From: Branchipolynoe longqiensis | Lineage: Eukaryota > Annelida > Polychaeta > Phyllodocida > Polynoidae | Length of the DNA stretch: 64,000 bases | Direction of reading: 5' to 3' | Assembly: GCA_030323885.1 (NCBI GenBank) | Contig: CM059192.1 | Span: 66,852,977-66,916,976, forward strand | Part shown: positions 1-10,064 of the stretch, in pieces | How the letters are laid out: each line of letters begins with the position of its first letter | How positions within the stretch are numbered: position 1 is the first letter of the stretch | Notes under the pieces: model-generated | Databases searched by the model: none | What the model saw: the letters and a program-made list of their open reading frames with translations, nothing else | Told to the model about the DNA's origin: nothing | Program-made: the position numbers and the translations under genes

Positions 1-163
1 TGGCACCATCTATCAGCATCATGTAGCCGGTCCAGGCCAGTGTGAAGCGGCCATCATCGTGGTACGCAAAGTTCAGGTTCTGCCAGTGGGCGCCAAGTCG
101 CCGCTGCTCCAGGTCAGCGATCATCTCACCCGTGTAGGCGAACGCGCACGTGGAGGACAGCGA
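1..163 (-). CDS. ABC transporter subfamily A, exon (fifth in window, partial)
   Basis: This is the most downstream exon seen of the minus-strand ABCA-type gene and it runs off the left edge. The acceptor AG lies at 164-165 after a pyrimidine-rich stretch. The frame opens SLSSTCAFAYTGEMIADLEQ and continues with a GAHWQNL motif and a YMMLIDGA hydrophobic end. In ABCA1/4/7 proteins the segment after the first transmembrane cluster has the same layout (SLLSP.AFG...GVQWDNL...MMLFD), just before the first nucleotide-binding domain, which would lie outside the window. It joins the 833-971 exon in phase 0. The exon is GC-rich compared with the surrounding intron. ABCA proteins are full-length membrane transporters that move lipids or retinoids. 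The substrate here cannot be told. Confidence 0.85.
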
Positions 164-189
164 CTGGAACAGGGAATGTGTGCCGCTGA

Positions 190-236
190 CATTGAGAGGA
201 GAGAGAGAGAGAGAAAGGGGGGGTGGGGGGGGGGGT
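190..236. repeat. GA microsatellite followed by a G-run
   Basis: A short (GA)n tract runs into a run of G with few interruptions, just inside the intron next to the 1-163 exon and close to its acceptor. Confidence 0.8.
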
Positions 237-483
237 TCTAACATATTTTTGTTGTTGCAATTGTGGGCTTTTGGCTTCAAAAGTATCTCTCTACACATAT
301 GGTTGATTGTGTGCTTTTACATTCTCTGTGAAAGTGAGGGTCTGATAATAACATGACAGGAAAGGATTTGAACACTTCTCACCGTGATTATGGCCTTTGC
401 TGCCGACACAGCGGCGTTAAGCAATCACCACTAACTAACTAACCGACTACCGACTCGGCCACCCCCACTTCCGGTACTTATGA

Positions 484-825
484 CTGGTTCGGTGGTTGCT
501 GGAGTTTTACGTCCTGCCAACATCCAAGGTCATATCAGGACAGGTTCCAACTTGTGACAGTGCACACTCATGTTGACTTTACAGTGCTGCTCCACTGGGA
601 AATCAGGCCACTGGCACGATGACCCGATATCCCACTCAGTCACATTATCCTGACACTGAGCCAACCAGTCCATGCCCTATCCTAATAATGCCGAGTGGCA
701 GGCTAGGAAGCGACAAGTATCAATTGTATAAGTCATTGGTTTAACTCGACCAGAAAGCGAACTCCCGACGTTCCGCACAAGAGGCCCGCGTTCCACCCAT
801 TCGGCTACGACCGCATCGAGTCCGG
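484..825 (-). mobile_element. SINE A (tRNA-headed SINE), intronic
   Basis: A copy of the most abundant repeat of the window. Read on the minus strand it has a tRNA-Leu/Ser-like head (near 735-820), a linker with GACTTATACAATTGATACTT, a conserved body (CGGCATTATTAGGATAGGGC, GTGACTGAGTGGGATATC, GGGGCAGCACTGTAAAG type motifs) and an ACTCCAGCAACCACC tail. It lies directly upstream of the splice donor of the 833-971 exon, within the intron. Confidence 0.85.
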
Positions 826-832
826 TACTTAC

Positions 833-971
833 AATGATGATCTTGGGCATGAAGGGCAGGCTGGTGTATACGGACAGGGCAATCACGTAGGGCAGGTAGG
901 AGCACAGGTAGATGAGCAGCCCGGCCAGGGCCGCCAGGGTCGCGCGGTGGAAGAATGAGGTCACCAGGAAG
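833..971 (-). CDS. ABC transporter subfamily A, exon (fourth in window)
   Basis: A 139-base exon. The donor is GTAAGT (RC of 827-832) and the acceptor AG is at 972-973. With the AG carried over from the previous exon it reads S-FLVTSFFHRATLAALAGLL and then IYLCSYLPYVIALSVYTS...KIII. ABCA1-type proteins have FLISTLFSRANLAA...IYFTLYLPYV at this place, so this is the last part of the first transmembrane domain with one clear hydrophobic helix. Entry is phase 2 and exit phase 0, which fits both neighbours. No stop codon or frameshift is seen, so the gene looks functional here. Confidence 0.9.
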
Positions 972-1029
972 CTGCCGATATAATGGGAAAAGTAGGTCAA
1001 GGCGCATGCGCAATATGGGCTCTAACCAG

Positions 1030-1365
1030 CTGGAAAATTTGTTATATTTAATGACACCTCTAGAGCGCATTGATTTTTACCATCGGCTATTGGATGTCAA
1101 ACATATGGTCATTCTGACATATTTCTTTGGAGGAAACCCGATGCTGCCGCCATATAGGTTACTCCTTCCGATAATCAGCAAGGAGTCGTTTATATGCACT
1201 TTCCCACAGACAGGACGGCCCATACCACAGCCCTGGATGAATGAGTTGAGGACCACCGGTTGGAACGGAAAATAGCCCAAACTGCAAATGGGTTCACTGA
1301 GCAGGATCGATCGCATGACCCACACCTTCAGAGGTGGACACTGCCACCTGAGCTACGTCCCACTC
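1030..1365 (-). mobile_element. SINE D (V-SINE-like), intronic
   Basis: Two other copies, at about 40,505 and 52,370, are on the plus strand. Shared blocks are GGGAAAGTGCATATAAA, GTGGCGGCAGC.GGTTTCCTC, TTTGACATCCAATAGCCGATG and a 3' end GCTCTAGAGGCGTCGTTAAATAAA. This 3' end resembles molluscan V-type SINEs (possibly the RUDI family), but I could not compare them. Confidence 0.75.
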
Positions 1366-1714
1366 CCTAACTGGATGGGACCAATTAGTTGATGCAACTG
1401 GTTGTAATGGTGACAGTTGTGCATGCTTTCAGCGAACTCTATGATGGCGTACAGATATTTCTTTTTTTGTCAATGTAGAAACTGTCTTGGCTTAATTTGA
1501 TCATGATATGACTCTTGTGCTATGTCATGATAGCATTGACAATTGCCAGCGAAGATGAATATTACTGTATGTTATTTAATAGGATATGGGAATTAATGAA
1601 GTAACAAAATGCAGCGATAATGCTGGGTTCCACAAATAGGTTATATGTGAGCATGTATGTTTATACAGATGCTGCACTTCAAGTTTGTACTTCATGAAAA
1701 GTCTTACTACGACA

Positions 1715-2465
1715 GAGGAGAGGAGAGGAGAGTAGAGTAGAGTAGAGTAGAGTAGAGTAGAGTAGAGTAGAGTAGAGTAGAGTAGAGTAGAGTAGAGTAG
1801 AGTAGAGTAGAGTAGGAGTAGAGTAGAGGAGAGGAGAGGAGAGGAGAGGAGAGGAGAGGAGAGGAGAGGAGAGAGGAGAGGAGAGGAGAGGAGAGGAGAG
1901 GAGAGGAGAGGAGAGGAGAGGAGAGGAGAGGAGAGGAGAGGAGGGAGAGGAGAGGAGAGGAGAGGAAGGAGAGGAGGAGGGAGGGGGAAGGGAGGAGGGA
2001 GGGAGGGAAGGAGGAGGGGAGGGAGGGAAGGGAGAGGGAGGGAGGGAGGGAGGGAGGGAGGGAGGGAAGGGAGGAGGGAGGGAAGGGAGGAGGGGAGGGT
2101 GTAGGGAAAGGGGAGGAGTAGGGAAGGGGAGGGAGTAGGGAAGGGGAGGGAGTAGGGAAGGGGAGGGAGTAGGGAAGGGGAGGGAGGGAAGGGAGGAGGG
2201 GGACGGGCAGGGAGGGAAGGGAGGAGGGGGAGGGGGAGGGGGAGGGTGGAGGGTGGGAGGGGAGGGAGAAGGGGAGGGGGAAGGGGAGGAGTCAGAGGAA
2301 GAGGAACCGGAGGACGAGGAATAGGAGGAATAGGAGGAATAGGAGGAACAGGAGGAGAGGAGGAAGAATCAGAGGGTAGAGAGGAGAAAGAGAAAAGCGA
2401 GGAGAGAGAGGAGGGGAGGGAGAGAAAGGAGGATAGGAGGGAGAGGCAGCGAAGCAGAGAGGAGA
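1715..2465. repeat. 750-bp polypurine tract: GAGTA, GAGGA and GGAGG arrays
   Basis: One strand is almost purely purine for about 750 bases: AGAGT pentamers (1720-1815), then GAGAG/AGAGG pentamers (1820-1945), then GGGAGGGA, GGGGAGGGAGTAGG and GAGGAATAG variants to 2460. It ends nine bases before the 2474-2664 ABCA exon, so the intron's donor side lies directly against it. Proteins predicted across it are artefacts. Confidence 0.95.
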
Positions 2466-2473
2466 CGACTCAC

Positions 2474-2664
2474 CTGAGCATGAGGGTAGAGAGTGAGAAG
2501 AGGACCATGAAGACGTAGACGACGGTCACGTCCGAGTGTCTCAGCAGACTGGCCGCCCACAGCAGCAGGGTGATGATGGCCGCCACCACCAGCCCCATCA
2601 CGAAGCAGGGAATGAACCAGGACAGCCACGTCGTGCCCCCGCGCAGACCCATCGCCTTCAGCGT
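2474..2664 (-). CDS. ABC transporter subfamily A, exon (third in window)
   Basis: A 191-base exon. The donor is CAG/GTGAGT (2469-2473) and the acceptor is CCCAG (2665-2666). The frame is TLKAMGLRGGTTWLSWFIPC, a long hydrophobic stretch, then SDVTVVYVFMVLFSLSTLML. ABCA1 has LKETMRIMGL...WFSWFI followed by two helices and SDPSVVFVFL, so this covers the cytoplasmic loop and two transmembrane helices of the first membrane domain. Entry is phase 0 and exit phase 2. Immediately upstream of the acceptor is a run of A and C instead of a clean polypyrimidine tract, so the exact acceptor is a choice guided by homology. An acceptor a few bases further out would add residues before TLKAMGL. Confidence 0.9.
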
Positions 2665-2884
2665 CTGGGCCGCGGAGAGTGTGGGTTTTTTTTTGGGGGG
2701 GGGGGGAGATTGTACATTCATTAAAACATTACAGACAATTCATAACAATTGGTAGATTTTGTGGGTTGTTTTCTTAGCCAATGTTACTCATTCATCATCA
2801 GAATTTGTTACGTCTACAATTAAGTACTACATGGTGTTGTATATATATAAAATCAGCCACCTTATATTGTCTATGCATTATATG

Positions 2885-5800
2885 TATTATTATGTGCTGT
2901 GTATGTATTGTATGCTGTGTATGTATTATGTGCTGTGTATGTATTATGTGCTGTGTATGTAGTGTATGCTGTGTATGTATTATGTGCTGTGTATGTATCA
3001 AGTCCTGTGTATGTATTGTATGATGTGTATGTATTGTATGCTGGGTATGTATTATGTGCTGTGTATGTATTATCTGATGTGTATGTATTGTATGCTGTGT
3101 ATGTATTATGTGCTGTGTATGTATTGTATGCAGTGTATGTATTGTATGCTGTGTAAGTATTATGTGATGTGTATGTATTGTATGCTGTGTATGTATTGTA
3201 TGCTGTGTATGTATTATGTGCTGTGTATGTAGTGTATGCTGTGTATGTATTATGTGTTGTGTATGTATTGTATGGTGTGTATGTATTATGTGATGTGTAT
3301 GTATTGTATGCTGTGTATGTATTGTATGCTGGGTATGTATTATGTGCTGTTTATGTAGTGTATGCTGTTTATGTAGTGTATGCTGTGTATGTATTATGTC
3401 CTGTGTATGTATTGTATGCAGTGTATGTATTGTATGTTGTGTATGGAGTATGTGATGTGTATGTATTGTATGCTGTGTAAGTATTATGTGGTGTGTATGT
3501 ATTGTATGCTGTGTATGCATTGTATGATGTGTATGTATTATGTGCTGTGTATGTATTGTATGATGTGTATGTATTATGTGTTGTGTATGTATTGCATGCT
3601 GTGTATGTATTATGTGATGTGCATGTTTTATGTGCTGTGTATGTATTGTATGCTGTGTATGTATTATGTGTTGTGTATGTATTGTATGCTGTGTATGTAT
3701 TATGTGCTGTGTATGTATTATGTGCTGTGTATGTAGTGTATGATGTGTATGTATTATTTGCTGTGTATGTATCAAGTCCTGTGTATGTATTGTATGATGT
3801 GTATGTATTGTATGCTGGGTATGTATTATGTGCTGTGTATGTATTATCTGATGTGTATGTATTATATGCTGTGTATGTATTATGTGCTGTGTATGTATTG
3901 TATGCAGTGTATGTATTGTATGCTGTGTAAGTATTATGTGATGTGTATGTATTGTATGCTGTGTATGTATTGTATGCTGTGTATGTATTATGTGCTGTGT
4001 ATGTAGTGTATGCTGTGTATGTATTATGTGTTGTGTATGTATTGTATGGTGTGTATGTATTATGTGATGTGCATGTATTGTATGCTGTGTATGTATTGTA
4101 TGCTGGGTATGTATTATGTGCTGTTTATGTAGTGTATGCTGTGTATGTATTATGTCCTGTGTATGTATTGTATGCAGTGTATGTATTGTATGTTGTGTAT
4201 GTATTATGTGATGTGTATGTATTGTATGCTGTGTAAGTATTATGTGGTGTGTATGTATTGTATGCTGTGTATGCATTGTATGCTGTGTATGTATTATGTG
4301 CTGTGTATGTATTGTATGATGTGTATGTATTTTGTGTTGTGTATGTATTGCATGCTGTGTATGTATTATGTGATGTGTATGTTTTATGTGCTGTGTATGT
4401 ATTGTATGCTGTGTATGTATTATGTGTTGTGTATGTATTGTATGATGTGTATGTATTATGTGCTGTGTATGTACTGTATGCTGTGTATGTAGTATGTGCT
4501 GTGTATGTAGTATGTGCTGTGTATGTATTATGTGCTGTGTATGTATTGTATGCTGTGTATGTATTGTATGATGTGTATGTATTGTATGGTGTGTATGTAT
4601 TGTATGATGTGTATGTATTGTATGATGTGTATGTATTATGTGATGCGTATGTATTGTATGCTGTGTATGTAGTGTATGCTGTGTATGTATTGTATGCTGT
4701 GTATGTATTGTATGCTGTGTATGTATTATGTGCTGTGTATGTATTATGTGATGTGTATGTATTGTATGATGTGAATGTATTATGTGCTGTGTATGTAGTA
4801 TGTGATGTGTATGTATTGTATGCTGTGTATGTATTATGTGCTGTGTATGTATTGTATGCAGTGTATGTATTGTATGCTGTGTATGTATTATGTGCTGTGT
4901 ATGTATTGTATGCAGTGTATGTATTGTATGCTGTGTATGTATTATGTGCTGTGTATGTATTATGTGATGTGTATGTATTGTATGCTGTGTATGTATTATG
5001 TGCTGTGTATGTATTATGTGCTGTGTATGTACTATGTGCTGTGTATGTATTGTATGCTGTGTATGTATTGTATGCTGTGTATGTATTATGTGCTGTGTAT
5101 GTATTGTATGCTGTGTATGTATTGTATGATGTGCATGTATTGTATGTTGTGTATGTATTATGTGATGTGTATGTATTGTATGCTGTGTATGTATTATGTG
5201 CTGTGTATGTAGTGTATGCTGTGTATGTAGTATGTGCTGTGTATGTATTATGTGCTGTGTATGTATTATGTGTTGTGTATGTATTGTATGCTGTATATGT
5301 ATTATGTGCTGTGTATGTATTTTATGCTGTATATGTATTATGTGCTGTGTATGTATTATGTGCTGTGTATGTATTATGTGCTGTGTATGTATTGTATGAT
5401 GTGTATGTATTGTATGTTGTGTATGTATTATGTGCTGTGTATGTATTGTATGATGTGTATGTATTATGTGTTGTGTATGTATTGTATGTTGTGTATCTAT
5501 TATGTGATGTGTATGTATTGTATGCTGTGTATGTAGTATGTGCTGTGTATGTATTATGTGTTGTGTATGTATGGTATGCTGTGTATGTAGTATGTGCTGT
5601 GTATGTATTGTATGATGTGTATGTATTGTATGATGTGTATGTATTATGTGTTGTGTATGTATTGTATGCTGTGTATGTAGTATGTGCTGTGTATGTATTG
5701 TATGCTGTGTATGTAGTATGTGATGTGTATGTATTGTGTGCCATGTATGTATTGTATGCTGTGTATGTATTATGTGTTGTGTATGTATTATGTGCTGTGT

Positions 5801-6200
5801 ATGTATTATGTGTTGTGTATGTATTGTGTGCTGTGTATGTATTGTATTCTGTGTATGTATTATGTGCTGTGTATGTATTGTATGCTGTGTATGTATTATG
5901 TGCTGTGTATGTATTGTATTCTGTGTATGTATTATGTGCTGTGTATGTATTGTATTCTGTGTATGTATTATGTGCTGTGTATGTAAAATTATGTGATGTG
6001 TATGTATTGTGTGCTGTGTATGTATTATGTCCAGTGTATGTATTGTATGCAGTGTATGTATTATGTGCTGTGTATGTATTAGGTGATGTGTATGTATTGT
6101 GTGCTGTGTATGTATTGTATCCTGTGTATGTATTGGTTGCTGTGTATGTATTGTATGCAGTGTATGTATGGTATGCTGTGTATGTAGTGTATGCTGCGTA
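2885..6200. repeat. 18-bp minisatellite, about 180 units, in an ABCA intron
   Basis: The unit is TGTATGTATTATGTGCTG with common variants (ATTGTATGCTG, ATTATGTGATG, AGTGTATGCTG). Because 18 is a multiple of 3 and the unit lacks stops in several frames, both strands carry long artefactual ORFs (674 codons on plus at 4249-6273, 492 on minus at 2798-4276). A larger period is visible: 3000-3490 recurs with the same variant order at 3774-4250, an offset of 42 to 43 units. Confidence 0.97.
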
Positions 6201-6241
6201 CATGTTACATGTTACACATGTTAAGATGGTGTGTCACTTAC

Positions 6242-6359
6242 CTGGTCCATCCCAGTCTCCTTGTCCTTCATGAGCAATTGGATGCTCGTTGCCATGGCGA
6301 ACAGCCATGCGATCGTCATGGCGATGGGGAAATAGTAGCGGCTGACGAAGTGCTGGAAG
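6242..6359 (-). CDS. ABC transporter subfamily A, exon (second in window)
   Basis: A 118-base exon. The acceptor is TTGTACAG (6360-6361) and the donor CAG/GTAAGT (6236-6241). Joined to the previous exon it reads DNFQHFVSRYYFPIAMTIAW and then LFAMATSIQLLMKDKETGMDQ. In ABCA1/4 the matching segment is (V/I)DD.FL..M.RSMPLFMTLAW...K.IV.EKE.RLKE, the first helix after the large extracellular loop and the start of the coupling loop. Entry is phase 2 and exit phase 0. The minisatellite array starts within about 40 bases of its donor. Confidence 0.9.
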
Positions 6360-6404
6360 CTGTACAAGAACATAGCAACGATCGATCAGCAAGTGAGCAT
6401 TGCC

Positions 6405-6630
6405 AACTGGTTCGATTCCCCATGCCATCAACTCTACCAATTTGGATTTACACCGCTATGTATAACTTACAGCGTAATCAAAGGCCAGTTGCTCTCATAC
6501 CATGTCTATCATGTGATGTGGGAGGTTAAAAATCTGTTGGGTTGGTATCGACCAACTATCTAATGGTGAAAACAAGACTATTGAGACTTATCCATGGTAG
6601 GCAGTATAAATCTTCAATAAAAACAAAATA
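6405..6630 (+). mobile_element. SINE C, 5'-truncated
   Basis: It matches the full copy at 55,833 from GGTTCGATTCCCC through CCAATTTGGATTT, GTATAACTTACAGCG, GGCCAGTTGCTCTCATACCA and the 3' block GGCAGTATAAATCTTCAA, and ends in an A-rich tail. Most of the tRNA-like head is missing. It is intronic in the ABCA gene. Confidence 0.75.
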
Positions 6631-6892
6631 CACAAAAAATGCACAGTGTCATCTGCTCTAGACCGGAAGTCGTCTGGGTTTTTTGTTGTTGCTAAAAAAG
6701 AGGTGATTCTACTAACGGGTCCTTAACAATTATCAACATTTTCGTGGTATATATATAATACAACAGATTATATCAATATTATTTATCAAAGTCGCCCATA
6801 AGCGTCCACGTTATGCAGTTCAGCACATTGGAGCGGCCTGGACACGTTTGGTTTGCCCCCAAGTAGGAAATGTCTGCAAATGGAGTTTCTTT

Positions 6893-6975
6893 TCCTCTTT
6901 TTTATCGGTAAACATTTTTATTCATCTGAACAGAGTCTTTTCATCGCCGAGGCACTAGTCTTCCGGCCATCTTAG
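6893..6975 (-). repeat. Repeat E, 3'-end fragment
   Basis: The reverse strand reads GGAAGACTAGTGCCTCGGCG, then a TTCAGATGAATAAAAATGTTTACC-type segment and an A-rich end, as in the 3' end of the long copies at 23,935 and 48,985. It is intronic. Confidence 0.6.
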
Positions 6976-7239
6976 TTCTTTTTTTGCAAATGAATTTGAT
7001 TCATATGTGTATCTTTTGTCAGAACCTGTAGATTTCAAAATAAAATGTCACGGGAGTGGGGGGAGGGGCATATCCATAGCCCCCCCCCCCCCCCCCCGCC
7101 TACTGCCTCAAAACGTCGAAACTCGTCCGTTCCAAGAATTTATCTGTGACCCCCCCCCAAACAAAAAATCCTAACTATGGCAATGGATACAGATAATATC
7201 GGTGTCAACAGAGGCTGATAATAATGGCCCTATACTCAC

Positions 7240-7416
7240 TTATCCTTCTCGTAGCAGGGGTACGGCATCTGCTGCAGCGTGATATTGGGCACGGTGGCGC
7301 CCTCACCGGCCTGCAGACGAATTATGGCGCGCTCTATGAGATCCTGGAGTGGCAGGAAGCCACGGAGATAGCGCATGTCTGAGGCGAAGTTAGCCTGGGG
7401 CCCGACTCGGTACTTA
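7240..7416 (-). CDS. ABC transporter subfamily A, exon (first in window)
   Basis: A 177-base exon. The acceptor is CCCCCACAG (7417-7418) and the donor GTGAGT (7234-7239). It reads KYRVGPQANFASDMRYLRGF, then LPLQDLIERAIIRLQ, and ends LQQMPYPCYEKD(N). Human ABCA1 has [30 protein letters not shown]...QQMPYPCYVDD, so this is the end of the first large extracellular domain up to the conserved PYPCY motif before a transmembrane helix. Entry and exit are both phase 2. No exon further 5' was recognised between here and the right edge. The remaining N-terminal exons may be too short or diverged to see, or may lie outside. Confidence 0.9.
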
Positions 7417-7497
7417 CTGTGGGGGTGGAGAGGGAGGATTAGTCATCTTCTTTAATGATTTAGGACACAGGTACAGGACCGTTTTCAACAAGTTCAA

Positions 7498-7850
7498 GGT
7501 AGTTGGTTGGTTGCTGGAGTTTTACATCCTGGCAACATCTAAGATCATATTAGGATGGGTACCCTCTTGTGACAGTGCACACTCATGGTGATGTTATAGT
7601 GCTGTTCCACTGGGAGACCAGGCCACCAGCACCATGACCTGATATCCCACTCAGTCACATTATCCTGACACTGAGCCAACCAGTCCTTGCCCTAGCCTAA
7701 TAATGTCAAGCACCTGGCTAGGAATCGACAAGTATACATTTTTAAGTCATTGGCTTGAATCGACCAGGGTTCTAACCCGTGGGTTCGAATCCCACGATCT
7801 ACCAAAGCAGGAGATGGATGCTCAACTCATTCGGCCATTCCGTCTGGTTT
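7498..7850 (-). mobile_element. SINE A, near full length
   Basis: On the minus strand it has a head of the GATGGCCGAATGAGTTGAGC type (7820-7850), a B-box-like GTGGGTTCGAATCCCACG, the body, and a tail ACTCCAGCAACCAACCAAC at 7498-7520. Confidence 0.88.
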
Positions 7851-8345
7851 GTCGAAATGAAGCGGGTATCATATCAAACAGGTATCTTCTTAGTGAACAA
7901 ACTGGAATCGCTGCGCCAGACTGGCCTACATAGCAGATTTGTCATCACTATTCTTTTCTCTATATTCACTTCATGAAACTCATCACATTTAATTCATTCA
8001 TATAAATCTAGTGATTAACTTAAATATGCAGTGTAAACCTCTTTATACGCATATTATTAAATAGGCAATACTCAAATGTCGTTATTGTACTTGTCCTCTA
8101 TCTTCTACATTTATATTTGTCCGATTGTCAACATGCTCACAGCGTATGCGCAGTTGTGCAATCTATTTTTAGCACCATCGCTTAATTATGACAAATACTG
8201 TGAATGTGATACATATCGGCTCTAAACCTTTAAATCAATAAACACGGAAAGTGCCCTAACAGAGAAGGAGGGGGAGTTGCATGCAGTAGATAGCTACACA
8301 ACAACCGAAGGTGATAAAAAGAAGGGGAGTCACAAGACTATTACT

Positions 8346-8406
8346 GTCTAGTGGCGAAAACAAGTCATTAGACTTAACCGTTATGGCCAGCATAAATACA
8401 CCCATC

Positions 8407-8445
<39 letters not shown>
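8346..8445. repeat. SINE C 3' fragment and an AT microsatellite
   Basis: 8346-8400 matches the 3' block of SINE C (GTCTAGTGGCGAAAACAAG ... CAGCATAAATA). An (AT)n tract follows at 8411-8444. Apart from this and the SINE A copy, the 7,850-8,514 interval shows nothing I can name. Confidence 0.55.
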
Positions 8446-8450
<5 letters not shown>

Positions 8451-8514
8451 CCATCTTCTCCAATGATTTAGTATACAGGTAAAGGACCATATATATATAT
8501 ATATATATATATAT

Positions 8515-8630
8515 GTATAGTTATACGAGTCTTACCTTGGTACAGATGATGGATAACTGTTGTTTTACCGAGGTATAAGCCTCGGATAGATGTGGGCTAG
8601 GGAGAGGTAAGCACGTCCGGTACCAGCAAT
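8515..8630 (+). repeat. DIRS left inverted terminal repeat
   Basis: 8597-8630 (CTAGGGAGAGGTAAGCACG... to CAGCAAT) is repeated inverted at 13874-13907, so the two ends share a 34-base ITR core. The outer part, 8515-8602, differs from the right end and is copied in the internal complementary region. Confidence 0.9.
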
Positions 8631-8736
8631 CTTAACCTACTTATTGAGGATAAAAATGACTTTCAAACAATGGATACTATTACTTTACCGAAAAGGTACA
8701 CCAACGGAATAGATGTGGCAGGGTGTGGCGGGAGGG

Positions 8737-8870
8737 CCCTAGCCCACATCTATCCGAGGCTTATACCTCGGTAAAACAACAGTTATCCATCATCTGTACC
8801 AAGGTAAGACTCGTATAACTATACTATTTTACCTCGGTAAACAGCCTCAGGCTAGCCTCAGGCTAGGGAG
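8737..8870. repeat. DIRS internal complementary region (ICR)
   Basis: 8737-8824 is the reverse complement of the left end and 8825-8870 the reverse complement of the right end, joined head to head. This is the layout expected if the ICR templates ligation of the two ends into a circle. The join at 8824/8825 fixes the element ends at 8515 and 13945. Confidence 0.92.
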
Positions 8871-8954
8871 ACCTTTACATAATTCATTTTTATCCTTAAT
8901 ATCATTCTTTCTTATTATTATAACATTCTAAATTTTTGTTCTCACCTATTCTTG

Positions 8955-10064
8955 TTAGTTGGCGAGAAGACGCTTTGCAACGCCGGTAGGCTTTTCTAGT
9001 CGTTTATTATAATGTTTTGCAAACGACTTAGCCGTCTTCCAGCCTGCATGCGCTAGTATTCTTTTCACAGAAATACCAAGCACCCGTGCCTTGGAGACCA
9101 TGGCTCCTCTAGTTGAGTGGGAAGAGTATTTACTCGTATCCACTCCAGCCAATTTCAACACCGTAATTGTCCATCTGGCAAGTGTGTCTCGTGAAATCGC
9201 CTTATGTGGCTTTATAAAGCTCACTAATAGTTGTTGTGATGCACGTAAATCCTTTGTCTTGTATATATAAGCCCGTATGGCCGACACAACACATAATTTC
9301 CGATCATTCGGAAAACAGTCTAAGTGAACCGTTGATAAAGGGTCACCTAACGTGTTCGATTTAAGCAATTTTTCTAAATCAAACGTAGCTTGTTGCTTGT
9401 CTATTTCTAATCCAGTTAAGGATAAAGCAACAATCGTCTGTCCTCTGTGTCCGGTTACTAACAATAACAGGACCGCGACCTTAAAACCTAACTGTTTTAT
9501 ATCTAACCACGAGTTGTGAGGCCAAGCCTGAAACAACTTAAATACTATAGAAACATCCCAAAACCGACTATACTTTGGTTTTGGAGGATTCCTTTGATAA
9601 ATTGAACGAAGTAAATAACAAATAACATAATGTTTTCCAACTGTTTCGCCATCAATTCTAGGTAATATAATTGATAACGCACACCTCGCCGCATTAATCG
9701 ATCCAAAGGAAAGTCCTTCATCCTCTAGAGAACGAAGAAACCGAGCTACTTGTGAAATCTTTGGATTTGTTGGCTTAACTTTCATTAACAAACAATGTAC
9801 ACCCCATTTCTTTAAATAGGTTGTATACATTTTGACAGTTCCTGGCCTCCAGGCATCCGATACTATCCTATCCTCAGTAATTCTGTCCAATCCAAATTGC
9901 TGTAGCTGCTTCCTTAGAAAAGGAATGCCAATAGGGGCGTCGTTGACACGTCGCCGTGAACCACTAGCGGTCCGTGGTGCGTCAGATTCCCGAGTTTTCT
10001 TGGGAATCGTATACGATCTTTTGCCAGTTGTGAAACTGCTGGCAGCCAAGGTTGCGTGTCCCAA
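8955..10064 (-). CDS. DIRS tyrosine recombinase (YR) ORF
   Basis: About 369 codons. The catalytic residues of the tyrosine recombinase family are visible: Arg in TGHRGQT (about residue 207), H-x-x-R in SSHSTRGA (316-319), Trp in HAGWK (342) and the nucleophile Tyr in KHYNK (352). The N-terminal half (GTVKMYTTYLKKW...) looks like the SAM-like DNA-binding domain. The frame at 10064 opens with TTG and not ATG. It overlaps the RT frame by about 150 bases, as usual in DIRS elements, so the true start or the way it is expressed (frameshift, splicing or reinitiation) cannot be decided. It would carry out insertion of the circular DNA. The catalytic set is complete. Confidence 0.9.
   Translation of the reverse strand: MGHATLAASSFTTGKRSYTIPKKTRESDAPRTASGSRRRVNDAPIGIPFLRKQLQQFGLDRITEDRIVSDAWRPGTVKMYTTYLKKWGVHCLLMKVKPTNPKISQVARFLRSLEDEGLSFGSINAARCALSIILPRIDGETVGKHYVICYLLRSIYQRNPPKPKYSRFWDVSIVFKLFQAWPHNSWLDIKQLGFKVAVLLLLVTGHRGQTIVALSLTGLEIDKQQATFDLEKLLKSNTLGDPLSTVHLDCFPNDRKLCVVSAIRAYIYKTKDLRASQQLLVSFIKPHKAISRDTLARWTITVLKLAGVDTSKYSSHSTRGAMVSKARVLGISVKRILAHAGWKTAKSFAKHYNKRLEKPTGVAKRLLAN

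Noticed and set aside
677..1070. Extended minus-strand ORFs across 741-1070
   Set aside because: Only 833-971 is exon. The extensions run through splice sites into SINE and intron sequence, and the second frame is a shadow.
4249..6273. 674-codon plus-strand ORF and 492-codon minus-strand ORF
   Set aside because: Both are by-products of an 18-bp minisatellite without stop codons. Hexapeptide repeats exist in all open frames and on both strands.
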